DNA from: Bacillus sp. RO3
GTDB lineage: Bacteria > Bacillota > Bacilli > Bacillales > Bacillaceae_B
Assembly (NCBI RefSeq): GCF_012911895.1
Contig: NZ_JAAXCV010000033.1
Coordinates: 1 to 64,000, forward strand
Reading direction: 5' to 3'
Length of the DNA: 64,000 bases
Shown piece after piece: positions 1 through 9,269 of this stretch. The number at the start of each line of letters is the position of its first letter. Position 1 is the stretch's first letter. Below the pieces are notes generated by a model that saw nothing but the letters and a program-made list of their open reading frames with translations, did not search any database and had not been told where the DNA came from. The position numbers and the translations under genes are program-made.

Positions 1-129
1 TTCTTTGAACTGGGAACCAGTTTAAAGAATTGGAGGTGAGCAAGCGAAAGCGCGGTAGTAAAATGAAAAACTAAGCATACTTGAGAAGTTTGAAGAACGT
101 GTCCAAACTTATGGGGTTGGACCGTATTC

Positions 130-199
130 TATCGACTTTAGTGGCTATTCTATCGACTTACGGATGATATTATCGACTTTGGTCTATAATCTATCAACC
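130..199. repeat. Short degenerate tandem repeat, about 21-bp period
   Basis: The nonamer TATCGACTT occurs at 130-138, 151-159 and 171-179, and a degenerate TATCAACC follows at 192-199. The spacing is 20-21 bp and the intervening bases are not conserved. The array lies just beyond the 3' end of the methyltransferase gene. I see no gene in 1-239; a hairpin (TTCTTTGAACTGG paired with CCAGTTTAAAGAA) occupies 1-29. Function is unknown. Confidence 0.6.
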
Positions 200-239
200 A
201 AGGATAACTACATCAAAAAAACCGATCCCCCAACAAGGA

Positions 240-1229
240 TCAGCCTTTCCTGAAGATCATTACATACCATCCTCCTTCTTTTACGATGGGCTCGACGGAC
301 TCGACTTTAAAATCCGTCTTTCCTGCCAGTGTTTCCATTTCCTTCTGTGAAGGGATTGGATACAGGTTCTGGAAGGTCATGAAAAAGCTGTTGAAGGCAC
401 TAGAAAACTGCTGCCCGTGCCTGGATTTCTGCATAGGGGTCAGCACGAAGAACAAGCCTTCCGGTTCGAGCCAGGAGGATGCCCGTTCAAAAAATTCCAG
501 GCGCTCCGAGGGATCGATATAGTGAAAGAGATTATTGGCCATGATCATATCAAAGAGCTGTCCGGGTTCATATTCATGGAGATCTTTGCAGAGGATGTCG
601 ATATTTTCATAGTCTTGAAGGGACTCTTCTGCCGCTTTTGCGACAGCTTCATGAATCTCGATTCCAACCATTCTCTTATCAGGATATCGGTCTCCTATTC
701 TTTTCACATATCCACCTTCTCCGCAGCCCAGGTCCAATATTGAATTCACGTTGTATTTTTTAATCGCCTTCTGTACCTTCGGATAGGCGAAGCGTTCCAA
801 TAGAATCGACGTTTTGGCTACAGTGGAGCCGTGGACATGGGAGTTGAAGTGCTGCTTCGACTGGTTTCTTAATAATTGAGGATAGGACAGCAGTGCCGGA
901 ATGTGAAGCTCCATCATTTCTTTTAATAAGATCCCCGAAGAATGGGGATCCTGCTTAGAAGTCGGCAGCTTCCAACGGTTCCTCGTCGTGACTTTGTCGC
1001 CCTCCACCCGCTTCATATGCTTGATGGTTATGCCGACCTCCACCCATTGTTCGAGGAGATCCATTTCGATATTCTTAGAAAGGGCCACCTCCTGGATGGA
1101 GGAAGGATGACTAAAACTGTCAAACAGGTCCATCTCATAGCCCACATACGCATGCCAGCTGTATAGAAACGGCACATTTTTCTTCATCCATGTTCGTGCC
1201 CTCCATACTTTCACCATTTCACCAATCAT
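240..1229 (-). CDS. Class I SAM-dependent methyltransferase
   Basis: A 329-residue protein. The glycine-rich SAM-binding motif DLGCGEGG (about residues 166-173) opens a Rossmann-fold catalytic domain in the C-terminal half. The N-terminal 150 residues look like the helical, winged-helix-like dimerisation domain of O-methyltransferases. The start at 1229 is chosen because its ATG overlaps the stop codon of the upstream monooxygenase as ATGA, with a GGGGG ribosome site 7 bases before it; an in-frame ATG at 1253 lies inside the upstream gene. Translational coupling suggests that the monooxygenase hydroxylates and this enzyme methylates the same small molecule, perhaps a quinone or polyketide. 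The substrate cannot be read from the sequence. Confidence 0.85.
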   Translation of the reverse strand: MIGEMVKVWRARTWMKKNVPFLYSWHAYVGYEMDLFDSFSHPSSIQEVALSKNIEMDLLEQWVEVGITIKHMKRVEGDKVTTRNRWKLPTSKQDPHSSGILLKEMMELHIPALLSYPQLLRNQSKQHFNSHVHGSTVAKTSILLERFAYPKVQKAIKKYNVNSILDLGCGEGGYVKRIGDRYPDKRMVGIEIHEAVAKAAEESLQDYENIDILCKDLHEYEPGQLFDMIMANNLFHYIDPSERLEFFERASSWLEPEGLFFVLTPMQKSRHGQQFSSAFNSFFMTFQNLYPIPSQKEMETLAGKTDFKVESVEPIVKEGGWYVMIFRKG

Positions 1230-2542
1230 CGTAGTGCCCCCTTTTCTTTCCATGGATAATCCTGTTTGTCTGTAAATTTCGTGTTTGCTTTATCTTCTTC
1301 TGTAAGCGATTCATTCCTGATCGGAAGCATCCCCCCCTGGACCATTCTGTCATAGAGGGTTTCCCTCCACATTCCGAGGCCCGATATGTTCAGCATCTGC
1401 TTGTAATGGGAAATCGAATCTCTTTCCATACGCTGGAGGCTCTTATTTCGGATCCAGCCAACCGGGCGATAGGGATAGGAATAGACAAGGGCGGACAAAT
1501 GACTGAGATGCATTTGATGGGCAACCCTTCTCTTTCTCACCTTCGGATACCATTCCAGATTGGCAGGGTCCAATTTCCCCTGTGAATACATGTCACATAA
1601 TAATTCCCCGAGAATGCCGCCGTCCTGGATCGCCATGTTCATTCCTTCGCCGGCCATGGGATGGACCGTATGGACGGCGTCACCAAGGAGGGCAACATGG
1701 TCCTTTACATAGGTGTCTGCATGATACTTCAGCGGGACCATGAGCTGAATCTTCTTCCAGTCCTCGATTTGGTTCACATATCCATCAAGATCCGGACACA
1801 TTTGGATATAGAGTTTATGAAACTCTGAAATTGGCTTTTTCCTGAGTGTTTTATATTCACCTGCCGGAATGAGATAGACGGACCTCACTTCATCAGCCGG
1901 TAAAGGGAAAAGCCCCAGAAATGATTGATATGTAGAGATGATTCGGCCTTTCACCATTTCCTTTGGCCGCGGGAATGTCACCGTTAAAAAATGATGATTG
2001 TACTTTTTTTCCTTCACTTCCACTCCCATATAGTCACGTGTGACAGAGCTCCTCCCCTCTGCACCGATGATGAAGTCGCTGTGAATCTCCCGTTCTTCTT
2101 TGATTGTACGATCCTCGATGATCACCTTATGACCCTCTATTTTCTTGCATGCCGTATTCGGATAATAATGAAAGGAAGGGTACACCTCCCCTTTTTCCCT
2201 GAGAATGTCCTTCAACGTTTCATGATGGATCATGAGTGAATAGGGATATTGGCTTGGGAGGATCGAGTAGCTCATGGTTGAATTCTCCACTTCCGTATTT
2301 GCCTTTCTCAGTTCAATAAGCTCCAAATCGGATATGATGTGGCCATTTTCAAATACGGAGTCAATGACGTCCAATGAATCAAATATTTCCAGACTTTTCG
2401 GCTGGAGGAGCTCACCCTTGTAAACAGAACTTGGGCCTGGCAATCGTTCGACTACTGTTACATCGATATTGCACTGTGCTAACTTCAGCCCCAGTGTCAG
2501 GCCGCCGATTCCTCCGCCACTAATAAAGACGTTCGTCTTCAT
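1226..2542 (-). CDS. FAD-dependent monooxygenase (UbiH/PHBH-like)
   Basis: A 438-residue flavoprotein hydroxylase. The dinucleotide-binding motif GGGIGG sits at residues 9-14. The FAD ribityl/pyrophosphate motif GDAVHTVHP starts near residue 287 and is followed by GEGMNMAIQD, the usual arrangement in group A aromatic hydroxylases. A middle DG-like motif (GAEGRSS, about 160) is also present. The ATG is preceded by GGTGAGGAG. It is the first gene of a two-gene operon with the methyltransferase. Together they suggest tailoring of an aromatic or quinone-like metabolite, but no biosynthetic core enzyme is visible in the window. Confidence 0.85.
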   Translation of the reverse strand: MKTNVFISGGGIGGLTLGLKLAQCNIDVTVVERLPGPSSVYKGELLQPKSLEIFDSLDVIDSVFENGHIISDLELIELRKANTEVENSTMSYSILPSQYPYSLMIHHETLKDILREKGEVYPSFHYYPNTACKKIEGHKVIIEDRTIKEEREIHSDFIIGAEGRSSVTRDYMGVEVKEKKYNHHFLTVTFPRPKEMVKGRIISTYQSFLGLFPLPADEVRSVYLIPAGEYKTLRKKPISEFHKLYIQMCPDLDGYVNQIEDWKKIQLMVPLKYHADTYVKDHVALLGDAVHTVHPMAGEGMNMAIQDGGILGELLCDMYSQGKLDPANLEWYPKVRKRRVAHQMHLSHLSALVYSYPYRPVGWIRNKSLQRMERDSISHYKQMLNISGLGMWRETLYDRMVQGGMLPIRNESLTEEDKANTKFTDKQDYPWKEKGALR

Positions 2543-2728
2543 CTCTCCTCACCTCTTTCTTCCTATTTATCCTATTACCAGAATGTTGAAACTTGCCGAT
2601 GTGCTCTCACCTGACTGTCATGAGTAGACAAGTTTTTCACAATGGGAGGAGAAACGAGGAATTTGCAGAATGCTCTATTTCCCGGAAAATACGAGGGATT
2701 GCTGCTCTCATCCCTTACGGTACATTCA

Positions 2729-2793
2729 TTTTTTGTCGAAGTAGAATCGACAAAAAAACTCCTGAACAAGAGTCACCTCTCATCCAGGAGTTT
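2729..2793 (-). terminator. Intrinsic terminator of the sensor kinase gene with an overlapping second hairpin
   Basis: On the minus strand AAACTCCTG (2793-2785) pairs with CAGGAGTTT (2764-2756) and runs into a T tract. That T tract is also one arm of a second dyad, TTTTTTGTCGA (2729-2739) with TCGACAAAAAA (2747-2757). The two hairpins share bases and cannot both form fully. Confidence 0.75.
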
Positions 2794-2797
2794 CACC

Positions 2798-5224
2798 TTA
2801 GACATCTTTTGCAAGGGGAAGCAGGATCGTCACGGTTGTCCCTTCCGATACATTGCTTTGAATCGATAGGGATCCTTGATGCTCTTTGATGATTTTTTGG
2901 CAGATCATGAGCCCGAGTCCAGTCCCTTTTTCTTTCGTACTGTAGAATGGTTCTCCTAAATGCTTCATTCGTTCAGGGGGGATTCCACTACCGTTATCCC
3001 CGATGGAAATCTTGGCAAAGTCTTCATCTTTCTCAAGTTGAACGCTGAGAAGTCCTCCGCTCGGCATGGCTTCCAGGGCATTCTTCATAACATTCAGAAT
3101 GACTTGTTTCATCTGATGGGAATCACAATCGACTTCCGCTTCTTCAACAGAAAACCGCACATCCACCCCTTGCTTCAGGCACTCCATCTTGATGAATTCC
3201 ACCGAGCTTGTAAGAAGGGATGTCAAGGACGTTAAGGAAAATTGAACAGCTCTCGGTTTCGCTAAGGCAAGAAATTCATTAGTGATGATTTCGATGCGGT
3301 CAAGCTCTCCCTGGATGACACCCAAGTAAAAGTCATCCTTTGCGTTTTCCTTCATGAGCTGCAGGAACCCTTTCAGTGTCGTCAATGGATTCCTGATTTC
3401 GTGGGCGACACCGGCCGCAAGTTGTCCGATCATGGCTAGCTGCTCGGATTTCTTCAGTAAATCTTCGTTTCGCTTTTTCTCGGATAAATCACGGATGATG
3501 GCTGAAATACCGATCAGGTTCCCGCTGTCATTCAGGATCGGATTCATATTGAAGGCAATTTCGATAGGGTTTCCATCTTTCCGGTATCGTACCGTTTCAT
3601 AATCCTTAATCCGTTTCCCAGCCATTACCGTAGTCAGGTTTTGTTTAAATTGAACGATTTGTTCTTCTTGATGAAGGAAAGTGATTTCCCGGCCAGTGAT
3701 TTCTTCCTTATTCCATCCAAACATGGTCTCAAACTGCTGGTTCACCTTTAAAACTTTCCCTTCAGGGTCGAGGAGGGCAATTCCATCACCGGCATGTTCA
3801 AAGTACGCTTCCAGCAGCTCTTTCGCTTCTTTCAACTCTTCCTCTATATTCACTTTTTCAGTGATATCCTGCCCAAATCCATAAATCCCGATCACTCTTT
3901 TTTTGATCCGGATCGGGATATTCGTCACCGTTACATAACTTTTACCACCTTTTCCATTCTCAAAGGTGGTGATGAATCTTGACGCTTCGCCTTCCAGGGC
4001 GATATTGAAATGATCGATGGCATCTTGCCGGCCGGATTCCGCAATAAATTTAGTGAAATGGCTCCCAATCATCTGAGGAGAGATGTGATTCCATTGATTC
4101 TTTACAGCAGGGTTCACTTCCTGGATGATTCCTTTTGTATCCACCATGTAGATATTATCCGGGCTGTATTTGACTATGGACTTATACTTTTGCTCGCTTT
4201 CCATCAGCTTTCTCTGAATATCTTTGATGAGGGATATATCCGAAATGGAGCAGATGATTTCTGTCACCTTACCATGCTGAAGCACGGGAACCATGGAGGC
4301 CAGATACTCAAGGCCCTTGTATTCATCCTCATAAGTCAACTCTTCCCCGTTTTCCCAGATATGGTTAAGCTTAGGCAGGATCTTCCCTATGTGACCGGAA
4401 TCGAACACGGCTTCAATGGTTTTCCCAATCACATTCAAAGGCTCGATGTTCAATTTTTTCAAAAGCTCTCCTGCTGCCATCTTTATGACGAAATCATCGT
4501 TTTTCTTGTGGATTTTATAAGTGATCGTTTTCTGAAGCCTAAGGGTAGTCTCCAGTTCCGCTTTCAATGATACCAATTCATTTTCATAGTTTTTCTTTTC
4601 AGTGATATCATGCAGAATGATTCCGACGCTGTCTACGGTCCCATCACTTCTGTAGTTGGCAGGAGAAATCGTAATATCACATGTCACTTTACGGTCATCA
4701 TTCATGATGAAGGTGATTTCTTCCCCAGTGGTGTTCATTCCCCTTAATCCGTTCCTTACCAGATGGACAAACGCTTGATTCTGCAATGGTGTCTGAATGC
4801 ACAGGGACTCACCCAATACTAGTTCCGAAAAATGAAACAGTTCCTGGAAGGATTGATTCATCTCCACTACCTTCCCATTTTTATCAAGGATGCACACACA
4901 AGTAGGTGTGTTATGTATTAGGGACTCATAAATTGCCGAACGTGAATTATTGGAATAATCATGGGAAACATGCTTCTCTCCGCGAGCCTCAGGTACAATC
5001 ATCACTAACTCTTTATGCTCCTCTATTGGTTTTCGCTTGAATGTATAAGAACGATGGTTTAACCGAATGGATGAATCTTCATCATCCAGAATTTTCTGAA
5101 GGAGGTTATCTTCCTGCAAGGTCAACCCTTTCCATTCCTCGTTCTCTTCTAAAAAGGTTCGGTTTTTCACATGAATGATTGCTGCCGGGACTGGGATCGA
5201 GACAATACTTATTGAGGATTGCAT
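2798..5224 (-). CDS. Multi-PAS sensor histidine kinase (sporulation-kinase-like)
   Basis: An 808-residue soluble kinase. Four PAS-type regions lie at roughly 96-211, 221-336, 341-461 and 469-583. A HisKA dimerisation domain has the phosphoacceptor His near residue 608 in HEIRNPL, and a HATPase domain has N, G1 (DNGSGIP) and G2 (GTGLGLM) boxes. No membrane segments are evident. The arrangement resembles the Bacillus KinA/KinE group that feeds the Spo0 phosphorelay (family inference). No response regulator is adjacent, so it is an orphan kinase. The start is uncertain: the ATG at 5224 has a GGAAGG site at long spacing, and a TTG at 5251 has no site. Confidence 0.88.
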   Translation of the reverse strand: MQSSISIVSIPVPAAIIHVKNRTFLEENEEWKGLTLQEDNLLQKILDDEDSSIRLNHRSYTFKRKPIEEHKELVMIVPEARGEKHVSHDYSNNSRSAIYESLIHNTPTCVCILDKNGKVVEMNQSFQELFHFSELVLGESLCIQTPLQNQAFVHLVRNGLRGMNTTGEEITFIMNDDRKVTCDITISPANYRSDGTVDSVGIILHDITEKKNYENELVSLKAELETTLRLQKTITYKIHKKNDDFVIKMAAGELLKKLNIEPLNVIGKTIEAVFDSGHIGKILPKLNHIWENGEELTYEDEYKGLEYLASMVPVLQHGKVTEIICSISDISLIKDIQRKLMESEQKYKSIVKYSPDNIYMVDTKGIIQEVNPAVKNQWNHISPQMIGSHFTKFIAESGRQDAIDHFNIALEGEASRFITTFENGKGGKSYVTVTNIPIRIKKRVIGIYGFGQDITEKVNIEEELKEAKELLEAYFEHAGDGIALLDPEGKVLKVNQQFETMFGWNKEEITGREITFLHQEEQIVQFKQNLTTVMAGKRIKDYETVRYRKDGNPIEIAFNMNPILNDSGNLIGISAIIRDLSEKKRNEDLLKKSEQLAMIGQLAAGVAHEIRNPLTTLKGFLQLMKENAKDDFYLGVIQGELDRIEIITNEFLALAKPRAVQFSLTSLTSLLTSSVEFIKMECLKQGVDVRFSVEEAEVDCDSHQMKQVILNVMKNALEAMPSGGLLSVQLEKDEDFAKISIGDNGSGIPPERMKHLGEPFYSTKEKGTGLGLMICQKIIKEHQGSLSIQSNVSEGTTVTILLPLAKDV

Positions 5225-5312
5225 ATCAGCTATAGTTCCTTCCTTTTCCAACGTTATTTACCATCATTTTACCTTACCTGTATAAACATATAAATGACGA
5301 ATATGGACCAAT

Positions 5313-5345
5313 AAAAAAAACCCGGGCTTGATTATCTCCCCGGGT
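5313..5345 (-). terminator. Intrinsic terminator after psuG
   Basis: On the minus strand AACCCGGG pairs with CCCGGGTT around an 11-base loop, followed by eight T residues. It ends the psuK-psuG operon. Confidence 0.9.
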
Positions 5346-5362
5346 TCCACCTTAGAATTGTT

Positions 5363-6298
5363 CTAGAAGGTTCCTGCCACTGTGCGCTTTGCATACTGTA
5401 CAGCGATATCCGCCCCTACACGGGCATTGTTCTTTACAAGTGCGATATTGGCTGTAAGGCTCTTTCCATCTGTCAACTCCTTCACCTTTCCAAGGAGGAA
5501 CGGTGTGGCATCCTTTCCTGCTATTCCTTGATCATCCGCTTCTTCCAGCGCCCTGTTAATGATTCGGTTCATCTCGTTTTCGTCCATGGCATTTTCGGAA
5601 GGGATCGGATTGGCGATAACCACGCCCCCCTTTAAGCCCAGGTCCCATTTTGCTCTTAAAATATCTGCCGTTTCTTCAGGACTGTCCACTTTATAGTTCA
5701 CTGAAAACGGACTGCTCCGTGTATAAAAAGCCGGTAAAGAGCCGGTTCCGAATCCTAGTACAGGGACCCCTTTAGTTTCCAGGTATTCCATGGTCAACCC
5801 TATATCGAGGATGGATTTAGCACCTGCACAAACTACAGCCACATTTGTCGAGGCAAGTTCCTCAAGATCTGCCGAAACATCCATCGTCACTTCTCCATTG
5901 CGGTGCACACCACCTATTCCTCCGGTCACAAACACCGAGATTTCTGCAAGCTCGGCGCAGATCATGGTGGCGGCGACTGTTGTCGCCCCGTCTCTTTTAG
6001 AGGCAAGAATATATGGAATGTCCCGACGGCTTGCCTTGATCACATCTGTGGCTTGTCCTAAATATTCCAGCTCTTCATGGGAAAGTCCAATCTTGATTTT
6101 CCCATTTAACAGGGCAATCGTTGCAGGCACTGCCCCCTTTGAACGAATGATGTCTTCCACTTCCCTTGCCGTTATCACATTCTGTGGATATGGCATACCG
6201 TGTGAAATGATCGTTGATTCAAGTGCCACAATGGCCTTTCCTGTTTTCCTTGCTTCTGACACTTCCTCTGAGTATTCGATATATGAATTGATGTTCAC
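5363..6298 (-). CDS. psuG: Pseudouridine-5'-phosphate glycosidase
   Basis: A 311-residue cytoplasmic enzyme that reversibly splits pseudouridine 5'-phosphate into uracil and ribose 5-phosphate. The family signature ALESTIISHG contains the conserved Glu27, and Lys88 in VIKASRRD matches the Schiff-base lysine known in E. coli PsuG. Length matches the family. The GTG start has AGGGGG eight bases upstream. It lies 16 bp behind psuK and is the second gene of a salvage operon that uses modified nucleosides from RNA turnover. Confidence 0.95.
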   Translation of the reverse strand: MNINSYIEYSEEVSEARKTGKAIVALESTIISHGMPYPQNVITAREVEDIIRSKGAVPATIALLNGKIKIGLSHEELEYLGQATDVIKASRRDIPYILASKRDGATTVAATMICAELAEISVFVTGGIGGVHRNGEVTMDVSADLEELASTNVAVVCAGAKSILDIGLTMEYLETKGVPVLGFGTGSLPAFYTRSSPFSVNYKVDSPEETADILRAKWDLGLKGGVVIANPIPSENAMDENEMNRIINRALEEADDQGIAGKDATPFLLGKVKELTDGKSLTANIALVKNNARVGADIAVQYAKRTVAGTF

Positions 6299-6314
6299 GT
6301 CTGTTTCCCCCTAA

Positions 6315-7409
6315 TCAATAATAAAGACTGAACTCCTGTTGGAGCTTGGATTTGTTCAATGCAGGTGCCACTGTAAACTTGGACTGAAGTGTAATCGACG
6401 AGCAGGTCACTCCGATTCTGCAGGCTCCGTCTGTGTCGGACCCTTTTAAATAACCGAACAATATCCCGGCAACCAGGGCATCTCCTGCCCCTGTCACATC
6501 TGTGACTTCGACTTTGGGAGGCAGGACAGCCCTTGCCTCTTGATACGTCGTATAATAGATCAATCCTTGATCTCCCCGGGTGATCACAGTCCTTTCTGCC
6601 CCTCTTTTCGTGATCTCTTTGGCTGCTTTAAAATAGTCGCCCTCCGTCTCGATCTTCATTCCCAGATACGCTTCGGCCTCTCCTTTGTTGCAGATGAACC
6701 AGGTGACTCCTTCCAATGATGGTGGAAGCTTCAGCACTTTCGGTTCTGATACGGGGATGACCGTTAAGGAGACCCCCTCCGTTTGACACCTTCGAATGAT
6801 ATGCTTGAGCACATCTTCAGGAAAATTAGTGTCAAGGAGCACCATTTCCGATGAAGCAATCACTCCCCATCTCTTATTGATGAAATCTATGTCAACGCTT
6901 TCATAAATGTTCATATCTGCTACGGCAAACAGCATTTCCCCTGCTTCATCAAGAATCGCTGAGTACGCCCCCGTCCTTTGATTGCCCATCCGCTGGGAAG
7001 AAGAAACATCTGCAAAAGATTTTGTTTGAGCCAGCAGCCAGCTTCCTTCCGTATCTTCGCCTACGACGGTTATTAAATTGGATGGTTTCCCCAGACGCCC
7101 TAAATTCTCTGCAATATTTCGCGCCACGCCGCCGGCCGATTGTTCTGTTTTCCCTGGATTTGATGTTTCAGGCATCAACTTGCCGTCCAGCTGCAGCTTC
7201 CGGTCGATATTGGCTCCCCCTATACATGTTATGCCTTTCTTATTAGGCAAAACATATGCACGACCTAAAATCTTTCCCTGCTTCACCAGACTTGAAATAT
7301 ACCCAGCCACTGCAGAACGTGACATCCCGCTTCGCTCCGATAATTCCTGCTGGGACATAAACGGATTTTCCTCAATATACTTCAACAAAAGCTTTTCTTT
7401 CTCATTCAT
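6315..7409 (-). CDS. psuK: Pseudouridine kinase, PfkB family, with N-terminal winged HTH
   Basis: A 364-residue PfkB-family kinase. Residues 1-55 form a MarR/Lrp-like helix-turn-helix (motif QQELSERSGMSRSAVAGY). The rest is a ribokinase fold ending with DVTGAGDALVAG, which carries the catalytic Asp and anion hole. Adjacency to psuG makes phosphorylation of pseudouridine the likely reaction; an E. coli YeiI-like sugar kinase is the alternative. The ATG at 7409 has GGGGTGG five bases upstream; a GTG at 7418 is less well placed. The fused HTH suggests that it may also regulate its own operon, and two dyads surround the -10 region. Confidence 0.85.
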   Translation of the reverse strand: MNEKEKLLLKYIEENPFMSQQELSERSGMSRSAVAGYISSLVKQGKILGRAYVLPNKKGITCIGGANIDRKLQLDGKLMPETSNPGKTEQSAGGVARNIAENLGRLGKPSNLITVVGEDTEGSWLLAQTKSFADVSSSQRMGNQRTGAYSAILDEAGEMLFAVADMNIYESVDIDFINKRWGVIASSEMVLLDTNFPEDVLKHIIRRCQTEGVSLTVIPVSEPKVLKLPPSLEGVTWFICNKGEAEAYLGMKIETEGDYFKAAKEITKRGAERTVITRGDQGLIYYTTYQEARAVLPPKVEVTDVTGAGDALVAGILFGYLKGSDTDGACRIGVTCSSITLQSKFTVAPALNKSKLQQEFSLYY

Positions 7410-7433
7410 ACGTTCCACCCCTATAAAGAAAAG

Positions 7434-7476
7434 TAACTTTTGTTAATATTCTAAACTTTTGTTTGTTTTTACACAA
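7434..7476 (-). promoter_or_regulatory. psuKG promoter with two flanking dyads (candidate operator)
   Basis: On the minus strand a -35 TTGTGT (7476-7471) and a -10 TAGAAT (7453-7448) are 17 bp apart. Dyads AAAC-N4-GTTT (7453-7464) and TAAC-N4-GTTA (7434-7445) lie on either side of the -10 with centres 19 bp apart. Binding by the PsuK HTH is inference. Confidence 0.55.
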
Positions 7477-7553
7477 GATGGAATATAAGGAAATAATATA
7501 TATGCTTTTGACAATACTCAAAACATAGACAGAGAATAGTCTGTGTACCAACT

Positions 7554-7593
7554 GAAAAAAAGACCTGCCTCTCCGTCTGGAAAAACAAGTCTT
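7554..7593 (-). terminator. Intrinsic terminator after the AGCS symporter
   Basis: On the minus strand AAGACTTG pairs with CAGGTCTT (one G-U pair), followed by a run of T. Confidence 0.8.
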
Positions 7594-7598
7594 TATCT

Positions 7599-8990
7599 CT
7601 ATGATATTTTCTTTTCTTTTACCTTCCCTGTGTCTTTCAAGTAATACTTCTCTGAAGTGAAGAACTCATCTGTGAGTCTCTTAACCTCTTTGCTCAGGAG
7701 AAGGACGGCAATGATATTCGGGATTAAGATTGCGGCAAGGGCCAGGTCAAGGAATTGCCAAATGACTTTCGCCCCTCCCACAGAACCGAGAACAATTGCA
7801 GCGGTATAGACGACTTTGATTCCATATGCTGCCTTCAATCCAAAAAGGAATTCAGCCTGCTTCGCTCCATAAAAAACGATGACGATGATCGTGGATAAGA
7901 CAAAGAATATTAAAGAAACCGTGACGAGGATTCCCCCGAAATCACCGAAGTATCGTGTAAAGGCCTCTGTTGTAAGCGCTGAAGGATCATCAAGGGCGTT
8001 TTCAGCCGTCCATACCCCTGACGATAACACGACGAATGCCGTTGCCGTACAAACAATAATGGTATCAATGACTATCCCTATAATCGCCCAAAGCCCCTGC
8101 CGAACGGGATGGTCGGTTTGCGCTGCCGCATGAGCAATCGGGGCGGTACCAAGACCTGCCTCATTGGAGTATAATCCCCGTGCAAATCCCCATCTGATCG
8201 TCTCTGCCACTGCCACACCGGCGAACCCACCCATTGCCGACATCGGTTGGAAGGCATGGGAGAGAATCAAGCTGAAGAATTCAGGGACGGCATCCAAGTT
8301 CATGAACAAGATCACCAATGCGCTTCCCACATAGATCAGAGCCATGAAAGGAACAAAAATTTCCGTCACTTTACCGATACGCTTGATTCCACCAAAGACA
8401 ATCAAGACCACGATGAGAGCTACGACAATCCCGGTGATAAGGGAATCTACCTGAAATGTCTCTTCTACAGTCGAGGCGACAGCATTTCCCTGCACCATCA
8501 CACTTGGAATCAGTTCAATCATAAGGGCAAATGCGAACCAAACACCGAGCCACTTCATGTTAAGTCCTTTCGCCATGTAATACATGGGACCGCCAACATA
8601 CTCGCCCTGTTCATTCTTCTCCCGATAGTGGACCGCGAGCACACTCTCTGAAAACTTAAGGGCCATTCCAATCAGGGCAATCACCCACATCCAAAAAATC
8701 GCCCCGGGTCCACCAAACATGATCGCTGCGGGAACTCCTACGATATTCGCTGCCCCTATGGTGGACGATAGCGCTGAAGTCAATGCCTGCAGCGGAGTCA
8801 CTGTTCCTTCTCCCTTCGGCTTCTTAAACACACTTCCCACCGTTTGCTTGAATATGTAGAGAGGATAACGGAATTGTATGAATTTCAATAAAAATGTCAA
8901 ATACAATCCTGTTACACCGAGGACGATGATCAGGGGCGGACCCCATAACCAAGCAGAAACTTTACCGATGATGTCGTAAAACGTATCCAA
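7599..8990 (-). CDS. Alanine/glycine:cation symporter (AGCS family)
   Basis: A 463-residue membrane protein with about 11 hydrophobic segments. The family motifs GGPMYYMAKG and RGLYSNEAGLGTAPIAHA place it among sodium- or proton-coupled alanine/glycine carriers (AlsT/GlnT group). The start is a TTG at 8990 with AAAGGAGG seven bases upstream; the longer frame to 9017 would place the ribosome site inside the coding sequence. Specificity within alanine, glycine and glutamine cannot be decided. It is transcribed alone. Confidence 0.9.
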   Translation of the reverse strand: MDTFYDIIGKVSAWLWGPPLIIVLGVTGLYLTFLLKFIQFRYPLYIFKQTVGSVFKKPKGEGTVTPLQALTSALSSTIGAANIVGVPAAIMFGGPGAIFWMWVIALIGMALKFSESVLAVHYREKNEQGEYVGGPMYYMAKGLNMKWLGVWFAFALMIELIPSVMVQGNAVASTVEETFQVDSLITGIVVALIVVLIVFGGIKRIGKVTEIFVPFMALIYVGSALVILFMNLDAVPEFFSLILSHAFQPMSAMGGFAGVAVAETIRWGFARGLYSNEAGLGTAPIAHAAAQTDHPVRQGLWAIIGIVIDTIIVCTATAFVVLSSGVWTAENALDDPSALTTEAFTRYFGDFGGILVTVSLIFFVLSTIIVIVFYGAKQAEFLFGLKAAYGIKVVYTAAIVLGSVGGAKVIWQFLDLALAAILIPNIIAVLLLSKEVKRLTDEFFTSEKYYLKDTGKVKEKKIS

Positions 8991-9214
8991 TTGTGATCCT
9001 CCTTTAAATGAAAACAATGGCTAAGGTTTGGAATGAAGGTATAGGAAGAGGCATGATGGATTGCGGTGAATAGATGTATAACTCTGCTTCCCTTACTTGA
9101 AATCCCCTTTTCCATATTCACTAGCCATTACTTCCAAAAACTTTTTTCAAACTTTTCCCTTAATTGGGAGCAATAAAACATTTTGTTTGAAAATGGTTCC
9201 AAGGAGGTGGGTAC

Positions 9215-9256
9215 ATGGCTTATTTCAGCAAAATCCGTTCATTTCCCTGGAAATAA
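9215..9256 (+). CDS. Possible 13-residue peptide inside an inverted repeat
   Basis: The short frame reads MAYFSKIRSFPWK and has a strong AAGGAGGTGG site before its ATG. A perfect 10-bp inverted repeat (GGCTTATTTC at 9217-9226 and GAAATAAGCC at 9250-9259) brackets the coding bases and overlaps both the start and stop codons. A terminator follows directly. It may be a tiny basic peptide gene or a fortuitous frame in a structured RNA. The rest of 8991-9306 shows no other gene. Confidence 0.3.
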   Translation: MAYFSKIRSFPWK

Positions 9257-9269
9257 GCCAACATAAGAC

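Noticed and set aside
1..39. C-terminal end of a gene entering from the left
   Set aside because: One frame is open for 12 codons and then stops, but the bases form a hairpin and there is no other support.
7508..7545. TTGACA promoter on the plus strand
   Set aside because: No good -10 follows and there is no plus-strand gene downstream for over a kilobase.
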